From Fusobacterium necrogenes (GTDB lineage: Bacteria; Fusobacteriota; Fusobacteriia; Fusobacteriales; Fusobacteriaceae), in assembly GCF_900450765.1 (NCBI RefSeq), contig NZ_UGGU01000003.1, forward strand, positions 62,001 through 126,000: a DNA stretch of 64,000 nt, in the 5' to 3' direction. The position numbers and the translations under genes are program-made. The notes beneath the pieces were generated by a model. The model was not told the origin of the DNA. It made no database searches and was given only the letters and a program-made list of their open reading frames with translations. Position 1 is the first letter of the stretch. Each line of letters opens with the position of its first letter. Below are positions 54,751 to 63,585 of the stretch, in pieces.

Positions 54751-55014
54751 TTATTTTATAGAAAAGTGTGGAAAATTACACATTTTTTTAAAGAATATTG
54801 TGAAAATTTCCACATAATTTATTATTTTATTAATTCTACATTTTTTTCTTAACTCTTCAATATCCTTATGAGTATAGATTTTTTCAGTAGTAGCATAGCT
54901 TTCATGTCCTATCATCTTCTTAATAGCTGTAGCATTTGCATTAGCATTACTGAGAAGAGTAGCAAAGGTATGACGGCAATCGTGAGGTCTATGTTTCATA
55001 TTTAGTTGCTCCAT
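54751..55014 (-). pseudogene. C-terminal remnant of a tyrosine recombinase (integrase)
   Basis: The last 87 residues of a phage-type integrase: NMKHRPHDCRHTFATLLSNANA with the catalytic HxxR region, then KKMIGHESYATTEKIYTHKDIEELRKK, with the second His and the tyrosine nucleophile region. About 200 or more N-terminal residues, including the first catalytic Arg, are missing. It is cut at about 55033-55036, where it abuts the nuclease pseudogene on the other strand. The Arg in DCRHTF has the preceding Cys in place of the usual L/T, a minor variation. It is the fossil integrase of this island, so the element is now immobile on its own. Confidence 0.85.
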
Positions 55015-55034
55015 AATGGGAATGAATATTTCTT

Positions 55035-56248
55035 AGCTTGAAAGGAATAACTGGTAATACATGGAAAGATATAATTATAGAAATCAAAGGTAAAATATTT
55101 AAGATATATAATCAATTTGAGGAAATAATTACTCCTATTTTATCAGAAAGTGAAAGTAAAATATTTAAAAGATTACTCAATAAAGAAAGTGATGAAGGAG
55201 AATTAAAAACTGCATTATCATTCTTAACACTATTATTATACAAATATTATAATCAAAAGGTAATTGTATTAATAGATGAGTATGATTCTCCAATAATATC
55301 AGCTTCTGAAAAAGGTTATTATACAGAGATGAAAGATTTTTTAAAGGCTTTCTATGGAGAGGTACTTAAAACTAATGATTACTTACAGATGGGAGTTCTT
55401 ACAGGAATAATAAGAGTAGCTCAAGCAGGAATATTTTTGGACTTAAATAACTTTACAAACTACACAATATTAAATAATGAGTATAGCAATAGTTTTGGAT
55501 TAGTAGAAAATGAAGTGAAAGCTATGTTAGATTATTATGATATAGGTTACGAGATGCCAGAAGTAAAAGAGTGGTATGATGGTTATAGTTTTGGAAAAGA
55601 TGAAATATACAATCCTTGGAGTATTTTAAAATATGTACAAAGTAGGGAGTTAAAATCTCATTGGGTAAATACTTCTGGAAATGCTTTAATATTAAATATG
55701 TTATTAGCCTCAAACTCAACTGTATTTGATAACTTAAATGATTTGATAAATGGTAAGGATATAATGGTATATATCAATGAAAGTATAAGAATGGGAGATA
55801 ACCTTTCTCCTAATAATATTTGGGAGATTATGTTATTCTCTGGATATTTGACGGTTAAAGAAAAACTTAGTGAAACAATGTTTACCTTAAGAATACCTAA
55901 TAAAGAAATACAAAAACTATTTAAAGGTTTATTTGTAGATGCTATTTTTAGAGAGAGTAATTAGGGGGATTTTTATATGCTTTAGATGATTACTATATAA
56001 TGCATCCTAATATGGAGAGTGGTTATGGTAGAGCTGATATAATATTCACTCCAAGAAATAAAGCTTGGGCAGGATATATTTTAGAACTAAAAAGAGCTAA
56101 TACTAATGATATAGAAAAAGAAGCAGAAAAAGCTTTTAATCAAATAGAAGATAAAAAATATGAAACTCTATTAAAGAAAAACGGAGTAAAAGATATAGTA
56201 AAAATTGGTTTAGTTTTTGATGGGAAAAAAGCTATAGCTTATTATTAA
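55035..56248 (+). pseudogene. Broken AAA-ATPase-like / PD-(D/E)XK nuclease (DUF1703 family)
   Basis: The N-terminal P-loop part is absent and the text begins near SLKGITGNTWKDII. Residues up to 55964 give the middle (VLIDEYDSPIISASEKGYY, GVLTGIIRVAQAGIFLDLNNF, EVKEWYDGYSFG). A stop (TAG 55962-55964) follows FRESN. The reading frame resumes in another frame with GFLYALDDYYIMHPNMESGYGRADIIF, then ILELKRAN, the nuclease motif, ending at 56248. The stretch that normally joins these is missing, which implies deletion of about 60-100 residues with a frameshift. Homologues are many in fusobacteria. Not functional as encoded. Confidence 0.85.
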
Positions 56249-56291
56249 AAAGAGAAGTTATTATCATTGATAATATAGTGTTAATGAGTTA

Positions 56292-56330
56292 CTAAAATAG
56301 TGGAGGGTAAAATCTTTCACTATTTTTTAG
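56292..56330 (+). terminator. Terminator-like hairpin before the defence operon
   Basis: CTAAAATAGTG pairs with CACTATTTT(TT)AG around a ~15-base loop, then AGTATAATAGG. It ends the pseudogene transcript or insulates the defence operon. Confidence 0.6.
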
Positions 56331-56347
56331 TATAATAGGGTATAATA

Positions 56348-56376
56348 TAGAATTTTATTATGTTCTATGATATAAT
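56348..56376 (+). promoter_or_regulatory. Candidate promoter of the defence operon
   Basis: TAGAAT (56348-56353), 17 bases, TATAAT (56371-56376), TGA before the -10. The first gene starts 38 bases downstream. Confidence 0.55.
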
Positions 56377-56414
56377 CAAAGGAAGAAATATAGACTAAAA
56401 ATGGAGGATATAGC

Positions 56415-57710
56415 ATGAAAATAGAGAAACTTAAAATCCAAAACTTTCGTTGTTATGAGAATATAGAGTTAGAATTAAAAGATAACTATACAGTTCTAAT
56501 TGGAATAAATGGAGCAGGTAAAACTACTATTTTAGATGCAATCTCCATAGCTTTAGGTGGTTATATTTCTAATTTTGATGGAATGGGAATACATGGAATC
56601 AGTAAAAGTGATTCTCACTATAAAATGTATGAACTAGGAAGTAGAATAGAAAGAGAGCATCAATTTCCTGTTAAGATTTTTGCTGTTGGAAAGATAGGTA
56701 ATCATGAGATAGAATGGACTAGAAGTCTAAATAAAGAAAATGGAAGAACTACTAATATAGGAGCAAAGGAAATTATAGCTTATGCAACAGAGATACAGGA
56801 AAAAGTAAAATCAGGAAATAAAGAGGTGATTTTACCACTAATAGCTTATTATGGAACTGGTAGACTTTGGATGCAAAAAAGAGAAAAAAATAGTAAAAAG
56901 AGCCAAGAAAATTTTTCTCGTTTAAAAGGTTATATTGATTGCTTGGATTCTGCTTCTAATGAAAAAATGATGTTAAGATGGTTTGAGAAAATGACCTATT
57001 TAGAATTACAAGAAGGGGAAAAAATTCCAGAACTTGAAGTTGTAAGAAAAGCTTTAAATAATACTTATGAAATAATAGATGAGAGCATAGAGAAAGCTAA
57101 TTTTAATTATAAGGTTAAGAGTGGAGAGCTAGAAGTTAGTATTAAAAGAAAAAATGGAACAGTAGAAAGCCTTCCACTTAGAATACTTAGTGATGGTATA
57201 AAAAGTACTATGAGTATGATAGCTGATATAGCATATAGAATGGCTATATTAAATCCTCAACTATTAGATAACATTTTACAAGAAACTTCTGGAATAGTTC
57301 TTATAGATGAAATAGATATGCATTTACACCCAAGTTGGCAAAGCAAGATAATAAAAGTTTTAACTAAGACATTTCCAAAGGTACAATTTATATTTACAAC
57401 ACATTCTCCTAGTGTATTGTCAAATATCTCCAATGAAAATATCTTGATTTTAAATAACTTAGAAATATATAAATTAACAGATAAAACTTATGGAAGAGAT
57501 ATAGAAAGTATAGTTCATCAAATAATGAGAACAGAAGTTAGACCTCAAGAGATAGTGGAGAAATTGAAAAAATTTAATAATCTATTAGATGAAGGTAAGA
57601 TAGATGAAGCAAAAAAATTATTAGAGGAATTAGAAGAAGTATTAGGACAAAATGATACTAATATCATAGATGCAAGAATTTCACTAGATTTAGAAGAAAT
57701 GGGTATATAA
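56415..57710 (+). CDS. Septu-like AAA ATPase (PtuA-type)
   Basis: This 431-residue SMC/RecF-like AAA protein has Walker A GINGAGKTT (30-38) and signature LSDGIKSTM (257-265). Walker B is GIVLIDEIDMHLHPSW (292-307), with a TTHSPSVLSN His switch (327-). It resembles the ATPase (PtuA) of the Septu anti-phage system and of retron Ec78, which works with an HNH nuclease. That match is strengthened by the nuclease gene 2 bases downstream. The ATPase has no nuclease domain itself. It starts behind GGAGGATA. Assignment as Septu is by architecture and pairing, not similarity search. Confidence 0.8.
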   Translation: MKIEKLKIQNFRCYENIELELKDNYTVLIGINGAGKTTILDAISIALGGYISNFDGMGIHGISKSDSHYKMYELGSRIEREHQFPVKIFAVGKIGNHEIEWTRSLNKENGRTTNIGAKEIIAYATEIQEKVKSGNKEVILPLIAYYGTGRLWMQKREKNSKKSQENFSRLKGYIDCLDSASNEKMMLRWFEKMTYLELQEGEKIPELEVVRKALNNTYEIIDESIEKANFNYKVKSGELEVSIKRKNGTVESLPLRILSDGIKSTMSMIADIAYRMAILNPQLLDNILQETSGIVLIDEIDMHLHPSWQSKIIKVLTKTFPKVQFIFTTHSPSVLSNISNENILILNNLEIYKLTDKTYGRDIESIVHQIMRTEVRPQEIVEKLKKFNNLLDEGKIDEAKKLLEELEEVLGQNDTNIIDARISLDLEEMGI

Positions 57711-57712
57711 CA

Positions 57713-58333
57713 ATGATACTAATTAGAAAAAATCGTATTCCTTCATCTTTAGTTGAATATAAACGAACTATAAATGCTTCCTTTGATAATTTATCTAAAG
57801 AAGTAAAAGATAAATTGAGAACTTCTTTATTAAAAGAACAAGGATATATTTGTGCTTATTGTATGAGAAAATTGGGAGATGATTCTTCGAAAGTAAAAAT
57901 AGAGCATTATGTTGCAAGAAATGAGGAGAATGAATTAGAATATAAGAATTTACTTGCTGTTTGTAAAGGAAATGAGGAAGAATCTTTTGAAAGACAGACT
58001 TGTGATACAAGAAAAGGTAATAGAGAAATAAAAATAAATCCTCAAGCAAATAGTGATATTTTAACTATTAGTTATACAAGTAATGGAGAAATAAAATCAA
58101 GTAATTCAGATTACCAAAAAGACTTTGATGCTACACTGAATCTTAATGATATTTTTGGATTAGTAGAGGCTAGGAAAGAAGCTTTAAATTCACTAAAAAG
58201 AAATCTTAGTAAAAGCAAAACTCATTTAACAGAAGATACAATAAGAAGAATATATACACGATACTTAGAAGCAGAAATAAAAGAGTCATATGTTGGAATA
58301 TTATTATGGTATCTTCAGAAAAAAATAAGATAA
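57713..58333 (+). CDS. HNH endonuclease (PtuB-type, TIGR02646-like)
   Basis: A 206-residue nuclease with an HNH core: CAYCMRKL (Cys47, Cys50), KIEHYVARNEENELEYKNLLAVC (His65, Asn79, Cys84) and QTCDTRKGN (Cys97). The four cysteines likely hold zinc. Blocks like NLLAVC and CDTRKGN are typical of the retron/Septu HNH proteins. It would be the DNA- or tRNA-cutting effector when the ATPase senses infection. Weak ribosome site at the end of the ATPase gene implies coupled translation. 28 bases follow before the Mod gene. Confidence 0.85.
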   Translation: MILIRKNRIPSSLVEYKRTINASFDNLSKEVKDKLRTSLLKEQGYICAYCMRKLGDDSSKVKIEHYVARNEENELEYKNLLAVCKGNEEESFERQTCDTRKGNREIKINPQANSDILTISYTSNGEIKSSNSDYQKDFDATLNLNDIFGLVEARKEALNSLKRNLSKSKTHLTEDTIRRIYTRYLEAEIKESYVGILLWYLQKKIR

Positions 58334-58361
58334 ATTTGAGTTTATATAATTATTTGCTAAA

Positions 58362-60527
58362 ATGCTATATAGAATTAAAAATAAGGAGTTGAAAAAATTG
58401 CTAGCTAAAATTGTAAAAGATACATTACAGCAAGATGAGAGATTAATTGAAAATGATGAATTTAATATGATTAAATTTTTTGATTTATTGGAAAAATATG
58501 ATACAAAAATATTAGAATTATTGTATCAAAATGAGGAGATAAAAAATAAATTTTTTTTAGAAATAAATGGAATAAATATTTTTAAACAAGAAGAGTTTAA
58601 ATTTTTTATTCAACAACAAAAACCTTTTAAAAATGGTTGGACAAAATTAAAAAATAGAATAGGATTATGTGATGGAAAGTATTTTTTACAAGATACACAA
58701 GATATAGTTTTAAATTTTCCATTTAAAGATTGTATTTTAGAAGGAGGACAATCAACAGATGAAGGAATAGATAGTTATTTTAACTACGAAATAACTGAAT
58801 TTAAAGACCAAGAAAAAGCAAATAAGGTAGAGCTAGTTGGAAAAGAAACTAAGGTAAAAGTATCAGCTAGAGGAAAAGAAAATTATGTTATTTCTGGATT
58901 TAAAGAATACAAAACTAAAAGAAAAGAAATATTTTTTAATGAAATTTTAGCAAAAGATGAGATAGATAGATTATTAGAAAGAAAAGCTTTTACTGGTTGG
59001 AAAAAATATTCAGAAACTGGAGAAGAAATCATTGAAAATATAAGAAGAGATGAAAATGGAGTAATTAAAGAAAATTTAATAATTAAAGGAAATAATCTGT
59101 TGGCTCTTCATAGTTTAAAAAAAGAATTTAATGGAAAAATAAAATTGATATATATTGACCCACCATATAATACAAAGAATGATAGTTTTGCATATAATGA
59201 TAACTTCAATCATTCGACTTGGTTAACTTTTATGAAAAATAGACTTGAGGTAGCGAGAGAACTTTTAAGAGAGGATGGATTTATATGTATTCAAGTTGAT
59301 AAGAATGAAGTTCATTATTTAAAAGTTCTTATGGATGAAATATTCGACAGAGAAAATTTTATAGCTGATATTTCTATAAAATCGTCAAATATTTCAGGAA
59401 ATAAAACTTCTCATAAAGAAAAGACAATTTTAAAAAACAAAGATAATTTACTTGTTTATTCAAAAAATTATTATAACATATATATACAGCCACAATATAT
59501 TAAAAAAAATGATTGGGATACACATTATAATAAGTTTTTAGTTCAATATGAAAATAAAGGAAAAATAGAATATAGAATAGAATCTTTTAAAGATATATTG
59601 CTTGCTAATAAAATAATAGATGAAAAAGATAAAATAACTCCACAAAGTAACCAAAATGAACTTTTTAATAAATTTGTTTTTGAAAATAGAGATAAAATTT
59701 TTCGTTTTGTTAATTCTATTTCTCCAGAATTAAAAAAATTGAGTATATTAAATCCTAATAAAATTGTAGAGAAATATAATGAGAAAACTTTAAAAACTGA
59801 AATGGCAATAAATGGACAACGTATTAATAAATTAGAGAAAACTTATAACTTAGTTGATGGTGATTTAGTACAAGCACAATTAATAGGAGATTTTTGGTGG
59901 GATTTAGACTTTCAAAATACACAAAATGAAGGAGGTAAAGGTGTTTCTTTACCAAATGGACAAAAGCCTGAAAAATTAATGAAAAGAATAATAGAAATGT
60001 TCACAAATAAAAAAGATATAATTTTAGATTTCCATTTAGGAAGTGGAACAACTTGTGCAGTAGCTCACAAACTTGGAAGACAATATATAGGAATAGAGCA
60101 AATGGACTATATTGAATCTTTAAGTGTCCAACGTTTAAAAAATGTAATTGAAGGAGAACAAGGGGGTATTTCTAAAAATATTAATTGGCAAGGTGGAGGA
60201 GAATTTTTATATTTAGAGTTTGCTAAATATAATGAAGAAGCCAAAGAAAAAATAAAAAATTGTGAAACTTCAGAAGAATTAGAAAATTTATTCGATGAAT
60301 TGTACAATAAATACTATTTAAATTATAATTTAAATATTAAAAATTTTAAAAAGTTAATAATAACTTCTGAATATAAAAATCTTTCACTAGATGATAAAAA
60401 GAAAATGTATTTATCAATGCTAGATTTAAATAGTATGTACATTAATTATGAAGATATGGAAGATGATAAATTTAAGTTATCAGATAGTGATATAAAATTA
60501 ACAAAGCAATTTTATGGAGGAAAATAA
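58362..60527 (+). CDS. mod: Type III restriction-modification methyltransferase (Mod)
   Basis: This 721-residue beta-class DNA adenine methyltransferase has motif IV IYIDPPYN (263-270) ahead of motif I LDFHLGSGTT (555-564). The long region between, about 280-530, is the target recognition domain, which sets the sequence methylated. It also has the Mod N-terminus (DTLQQDERLIENDEF). A TTG at 58398 sits behind AAGGAG and may be the real start, giving 709 residues; ATG 58362 lacks a site. It forms a complex with Res. The stop and the Res start are adjacent, so the pair is translationally coupled. Confidence 0.93.
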   Translation: MLYRIKNKELKKLLAKIVKDTLQQDERLIENDEFNMIKFFDLLEKYDTKILELLYQNEEIKNKFFLEINGINIFKQEEFKFFIQQQKPFKNGWTKLKNRIGLCDGKYFLQDTQDIVLNFPFKDCILEGGQSTDEGIDSYFNYEITEFKDQEKANKVELVGKETKVKVSARGKENYVISGFKEYKTKRKEIFFNEILAKDEIDRLLERKAFTGWKKYSETGEEIIENIRRDENGVIKENLIIKGNNLLALHSLKKEFNGKIKLIYIDPPYNTKNDSFAYNDNFNHSTWLTFMKNRLEVARELLREDGFICIQVDKNEVHYLKVLMDEIFDRENFIADISIKSSNISGNKTSHKEKTILKNKDNLLVYSKNYYNIYIQPQYIKKNDWDTHYNKFLVQYENKGKIEYRIESFKDILLANKIIDEKDKITPQSNQNELFNKFVFENRDKIFRFVNSISPELKKLSILNPNKIVEKYNEKTLKTEMAINGQRINKLEKTYNLVDGDLVQAQLIGDFWWDLDFQNTQNEGGKGVSLPNGQKPEKLMKRIIEMFTNKKDIILDFHLGSGTTCAVAHKLGRQYIGIEQMDYIESLSVQRLKNVIEGEQGGISKNINWQGGGEFLYLEFAKYNEEAKEKIKNCETSEELENLFDELYNKYYLNYNLNIKNFKKLIITSEYKNLSLDDKKKMYLSMLDLNSMYINYEDMEDDKFKLSDSDIKLTKQFYGGK

Positions 60528-63191
60528 ATGTATCTCTATGAAGAATTAAATAATGCTAAAAAATATGTGTCAATAAAAATTTCAGATTATATAACTTCTA
60601 ATTTAAAATATGAATTGTTTTTTTGGCAAAAAGAGGCACTAGAAAATCTTATTTTATTGGAAAGTAAAGAAGTTAAAAATCATTTAATGTTTAATATGGC
60701 AACTGGAAGTGGAAAAACTTTAGTAATGGCATCACTTATTTTATATTATTATATGAAAGGGTATAAAAATTTTTTATTTATAACAAATCAAAATAATATA
60801 ATAGAAAAAACAAAGTTAAATTTTTTACAAAGTTATTCCAATAAATATTTATATAAGGATAAAATTATTATAGATAATAAAGAAGTAAAGATAAAGGAAG
60901 TTGATAATTTTAGTTCAAATATTGATGAAAATACTATTGAAATAAAATTTTCAACACTACAACAGTTATACTTAGATATAAACCAAGAAAAAGAAAATCA
61001 ATTAACATTAGAAGAGTTACTTGATAAAGATATTATAATTTTAGCAGATGAAGCACATCATTTGAATAGTAATACAAAACAAGGAAATTTAAGATTTAAA
61101 CCTGAATCTCTTGAAGGAAAAGGAATTAAAGAAGAAGATGTAGAGACTTTTGGTTGGGAAAATATGGTTAGAGAACAACTTTTAGAAAAAGAAGGAGCAA
61201 CTTTAAGAGGCAATAAAAATAAATTAATAGAATTTACTGCAACAATACCAACAGAAGAAGAAGTTGTAAGAAAATATACAGATAAAATTGTATATAAGTT
61301 TGATTTAAAAAGATTTCTTCAAGAGGGATATACAAAAGAAATAAATTTAATTTCTTCAACTTTTGATAAAAAACAAAGAATAATTCATATGCTTTTAATA
61401 AATTGGTATAGACATGACATTGCATTAAAAAATAATATTCCTAATTTTAAGCCTGTAATTTTGATTAAAAGTGAAAATATAGAAAATTCAACAGCAGATT
61501 ATAATAGTTTCTTAGAAATTATAAAAAATATAACAAATGATGATTTTAAATTTTTAGAGATATTAAAAAATAAAATAATTGGAATTAATGAAATTAATCA
61601 AAATGGATACACTATAACAGAGAAAGTCTTAAATAAATTAAATGGGAATTATGATGAAGTTGTAAAATATATAAAAAATAATTTTAAGGAAGAAAATATA
61701 ATTGTAACAAATTCTAAAATAAACTTAGACTCTTCCACTGAAATAAAATTAAATTCACTAGAAGATCCAAATAATATCATAAGAGTTATTTTTACAGTGG
61801 ATAGATTAACTGAAGGATGGGATGTTCTAAATCTTTATGAAATTGTAAGAATGAAAGAAACTCAAAACTCAGGAGGGAATAATAAAGGAAAATCTAGTCC
61901 TACAACCGTAGAAGAAAAGCAATTGATTGGAAGAGGAGTAAGATACTACCCATTTGAATACTTAGATAAAGAAAAAAATAAAAGAAAATTTGATAATGAT
62001 ATTGAAAATGAATTAAGAATGTTAGAAGAATTATTTTATTATACTTATGATGAAGAATCTAGATATATAACAGATTTAAAAAATGAACTAAAAAAAGATG
62101 GTTATATACCTGAAAATAGTGAAAAAGTACAAAAAAAATTTGGTTTGAAAAATAGCTTTAAAGAAACTAGATTTTATACTGATTTCAAAATAATGGGAAA
62201 TAAAAAAGTAAAAAATGAAATAACTAGAAAGATGACATTAGAAGAATTAAAAAGTACAAAAATTGAGATAAAACTAAACTATAGTTTAAAAGAAGAAGAT
62301 AAAATTTTTGATAATGAAAGACATTTAGAGTTAGAAAGTGACATTCATCAATTAGAAATCAAGATAAAAGATATACCTAAACATGTATTTTTTAAAGCTT
62401 TAAATCGATGTATAAGTGTAGATAAAAATATATTTAAATTTGAAATTTTAAAAAATAAATTAGGAATTAAAACTGTTGATGAGCTTTTAAAGGATGAATA
62501 TTTAGGAGAATTTAAAATATCAATTAATTCAAAAAATGTTTCTTTGGAAAGTATTAGTGGAGAAGATTTTTTGCAAATAACAGAAAAGGGACTGAAGAAA
62601 ATTTTTTATGATTTAGAAACTAATTTTTATGATGAAAGAGGAACTGAATTTGAACCATTATATTCTATTGAAGAATTATTTGGAAAAGAAAAAGTAAAAA
62701 TAATAAAAAAAGAAAATATAGATAAATCTGCTTCTTTAAATTCAGAGTTAGTAAATAGACCTTGGTATGTTTTAAACTCTTTTGTAGGAACAAGTGAAGA
62801 AATATCTTGTATAAATTTTTTGAAAGAAAATTTATTTTTATTAGAAGAAAAATATGAAGAAGTTTATTTATTGAGAAATGAAGAGATTTATAAAATATAT
62901 GATTTTAGTACAGGAAGAGGATTTCAACCAGATTTTTTACTATTTTTAAAAGAAAAGGGTAATAAAAAGTATTATCAAATTTTTATTGAACCAAAGGGAA
63001 GTCATTTATTAGAAAATGATGAATGGAAAAATAATTTTTTAAAAGAAATAACAAAACGTTATGAAAATAAAAATTTATTTGAAAATTATACTATAGAAAG
63101 TGAAGAATATATTTATAGAATAGTTGGCTTACCTTTGTATAACACAGAGAAGAATGAAGAGTTTAAAGAAGCTTTTGAAAACATAATTTAA
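60528..63191 (+). CDS. res: Type III restriction enzyme (Res)
   Basis: An 887-residue DNA-translocating endonuclease. The SF2 helicase has Walker A ATGSGKT (58-64), DEAH at 174-177 (LADEAHHLN), and later motif VI VEEKQLIGRGVRYYPFEY. The C-terminal nuclease has PD at about 801-802 and EPK (821-823): GFQPDFLLFL ... FIEPKGSHL, the type III PD...(D/E)xK pattern. It cuts when two unmodified sites are seen, and Mod supplies the specificity. Reading frame appears intact. It ends 31 bases before the arm repeats of the island. Confidence 0.93.
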   Translation: MYLYEELNNAKKYVSIKISDYITSNLKYELFFWQKEALENLILLESKEVKNHLMFNMATGSGKTLVMASLILYYYMKGYKNFLFITNQNNIIEKTKLNFLQSYSNKYLYKDKIIIDNKEVKIKEVDNFSSNIDENTIEIKFSTLQQLYLDINQEKENQLTLEELLDKDIIILADEAHHLNSNTKQGNLRFKPESLEGKGIKEEDVETFGWENMVREQLLEKEGATLRGNKNKLIEFTATIPTEEEVVRKYTDKIVYKFDLKRFLQEGYTKEINLISSTFDKKQRIIHMLLINWYRHDIALKNNIPNFKPVILIKSENIENSTADYNSFLEIIKNITNDDFKFLEILKNKIIGINEINQNGYTITEKVLNKLNGNYDEVVKYIKNNFKEENIIVTNSKINLDSSTEIKLNSLEDPNNIIRVIFTVDRLTEGWDVLNLYEIVRMKETQNSGGNNKGKSSPTTVEEKQLIGRGVRYYPFEYLDKEKNKRKFDNDIENELRMLEELFYYTYDEESRYITDLKNELKKDGYIPENSEKVQKKFGLKNSFKETRFYTDFKIMGNKKVKNEITRKMTLEELKSTKIEIKLNYSLKEEDKIFDNERHLELESDIHQLEIKIKDIPKHVFFKALNRCISVDKNIFKFEILKNKLGIKTVDELLKDEYLGEFKISINSKNVSLESISGEDFLQITEKGLKKIFYDLETNFYDERGTEFEPLYSIEELFGKEKVKIIKKENIDKSASLNSELVNRPWYVLNSFVGTSEEISCINFLKENLFLLEEKYEEVYLLRNEEIYKIYDFSTGRGFQPDFLLFLKEKGNKKYYQIFIEPKGSHLLENDEWKNNFLKEITKRYENKNLFENYTIESEEYIYRIVGLPLYNTEKNEEFKEAFENII

Positions 63192-63221
63192 GAAAATTTA
63201 AAAATATCTAAAAATACCCTT

Positions 63222-63243
63222 GTAGGTAACACATAGGTAACAA
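63222..63243. repeat. Two 11-bp repeats inside the right island end
   Basis: GTAGGTAACAC and ATAGGTAACAA in direct tandem, matching the 53167-53199 units. They lie 35 bases inside the right direct repeat. Confidence 0.65.
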
Positions 63244-63278
63244 AAGGTATATTTATACCAATAAAATCAAGGATTTCA

Positions 63279-63350
63279 AATTCTCAAAAAGATAATTGTA
63301 TGGAATTATATACCTCACAAACTCAATGTTTGTGGGGCTTTTTTCTTTAT
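63279..63350. repeat. Right attachment repeat (attR-like)
   Basis: The second copy of the 72-base repeat (71/72 identical to 53061-53132), in the same orientation. It holds a partial rpsI end (the FSKR-coding bases) and the complete terminator (63313-63349). Confidence 0.85.
63313..63349 (+). terminator. Terminator, right copy
   Basis: Identical to the rpsI terminator at 53095-53131, now lying after the restriction operon and able to end its transcript. Confidence 0.85.
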
Positions 63351-63367
63351 AAATTATTTTCATGATT

Positions 63368-63418
63368 CTATATTTTTTCTAGCTTTTCAATATATTTATG
63401 AGTATATATTTCTTTAAT
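63368..63418 (-). pseudogene. Fossil C-terminus of a second integrase
   Basis: On the minus strand: I-K-E-I-Y-T-H-K-Y-I-E-K-L-E-K-I then TAG. It matches the end of the 54751-55014 integrase (KIYTHKDIEELRKK) at most positions. Only these 16 codons remain. It lies just outside the right repeat, as an older element's integrase would. Confidence 0.65.
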
Positions 63419-63419
63419 A

Positions 63420-63488
63420 GATAGTAAAATAGAGAGTATAGAAAAAGAGCTTGAGGGATTAAAAAAGTTTAAAAAAGGATTATTTTAA
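63420..63488 (+). pseudogene. Fossil C-terminus of a type I restriction specificity subunit (HsdS)
   Basis: D-S-K-I-E-S-I-E-K-E-L-E-G-L-K-K-F-K-K-G-L-F then TAA. That is the typical end of HsdS, the coiled coil at the tail of the second target domain. No upstream HsdS sequence is present. The segment is abruptly joined to the integrase fossil at 63418-63420 and followed by a strong terminator. Confidence 0.7.
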
Positions 63489-63502
63489 GAGTTAGTTGAA
63501 GA

Positions 63503-63532
63503 AATCAGTAACATATGTTACTGATTTTTTTT
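63503..63532 (+). terminator. Terminator after the HsdS fossil
   Basis: AATCAGTAACAT/ATGTTACTGATT, a 12-bp perfect palindrome, followed by a run of T. Confidence 0.85.
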
Positions 63533-63585
63533 GTAGTATATAATATAATGTTTACGAAAATAGAAAAGATTAAATGGAGGAGATT

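Noticed and set aside
55035-56248. Two separate real genes (55038-55964 and 56000-56248)
   Set aside because: The pieces form the middle and end of one DUF1703-type protein in different frames, with the N-terminus missing, so this is one pseudogene.
58551-58558. T8 run in the Mod gene as a phase-variation switch
   Set aside because: Runs of this length are common in such AT-rich DNA, and there is no tandem repeat or off-frame state to support switching.
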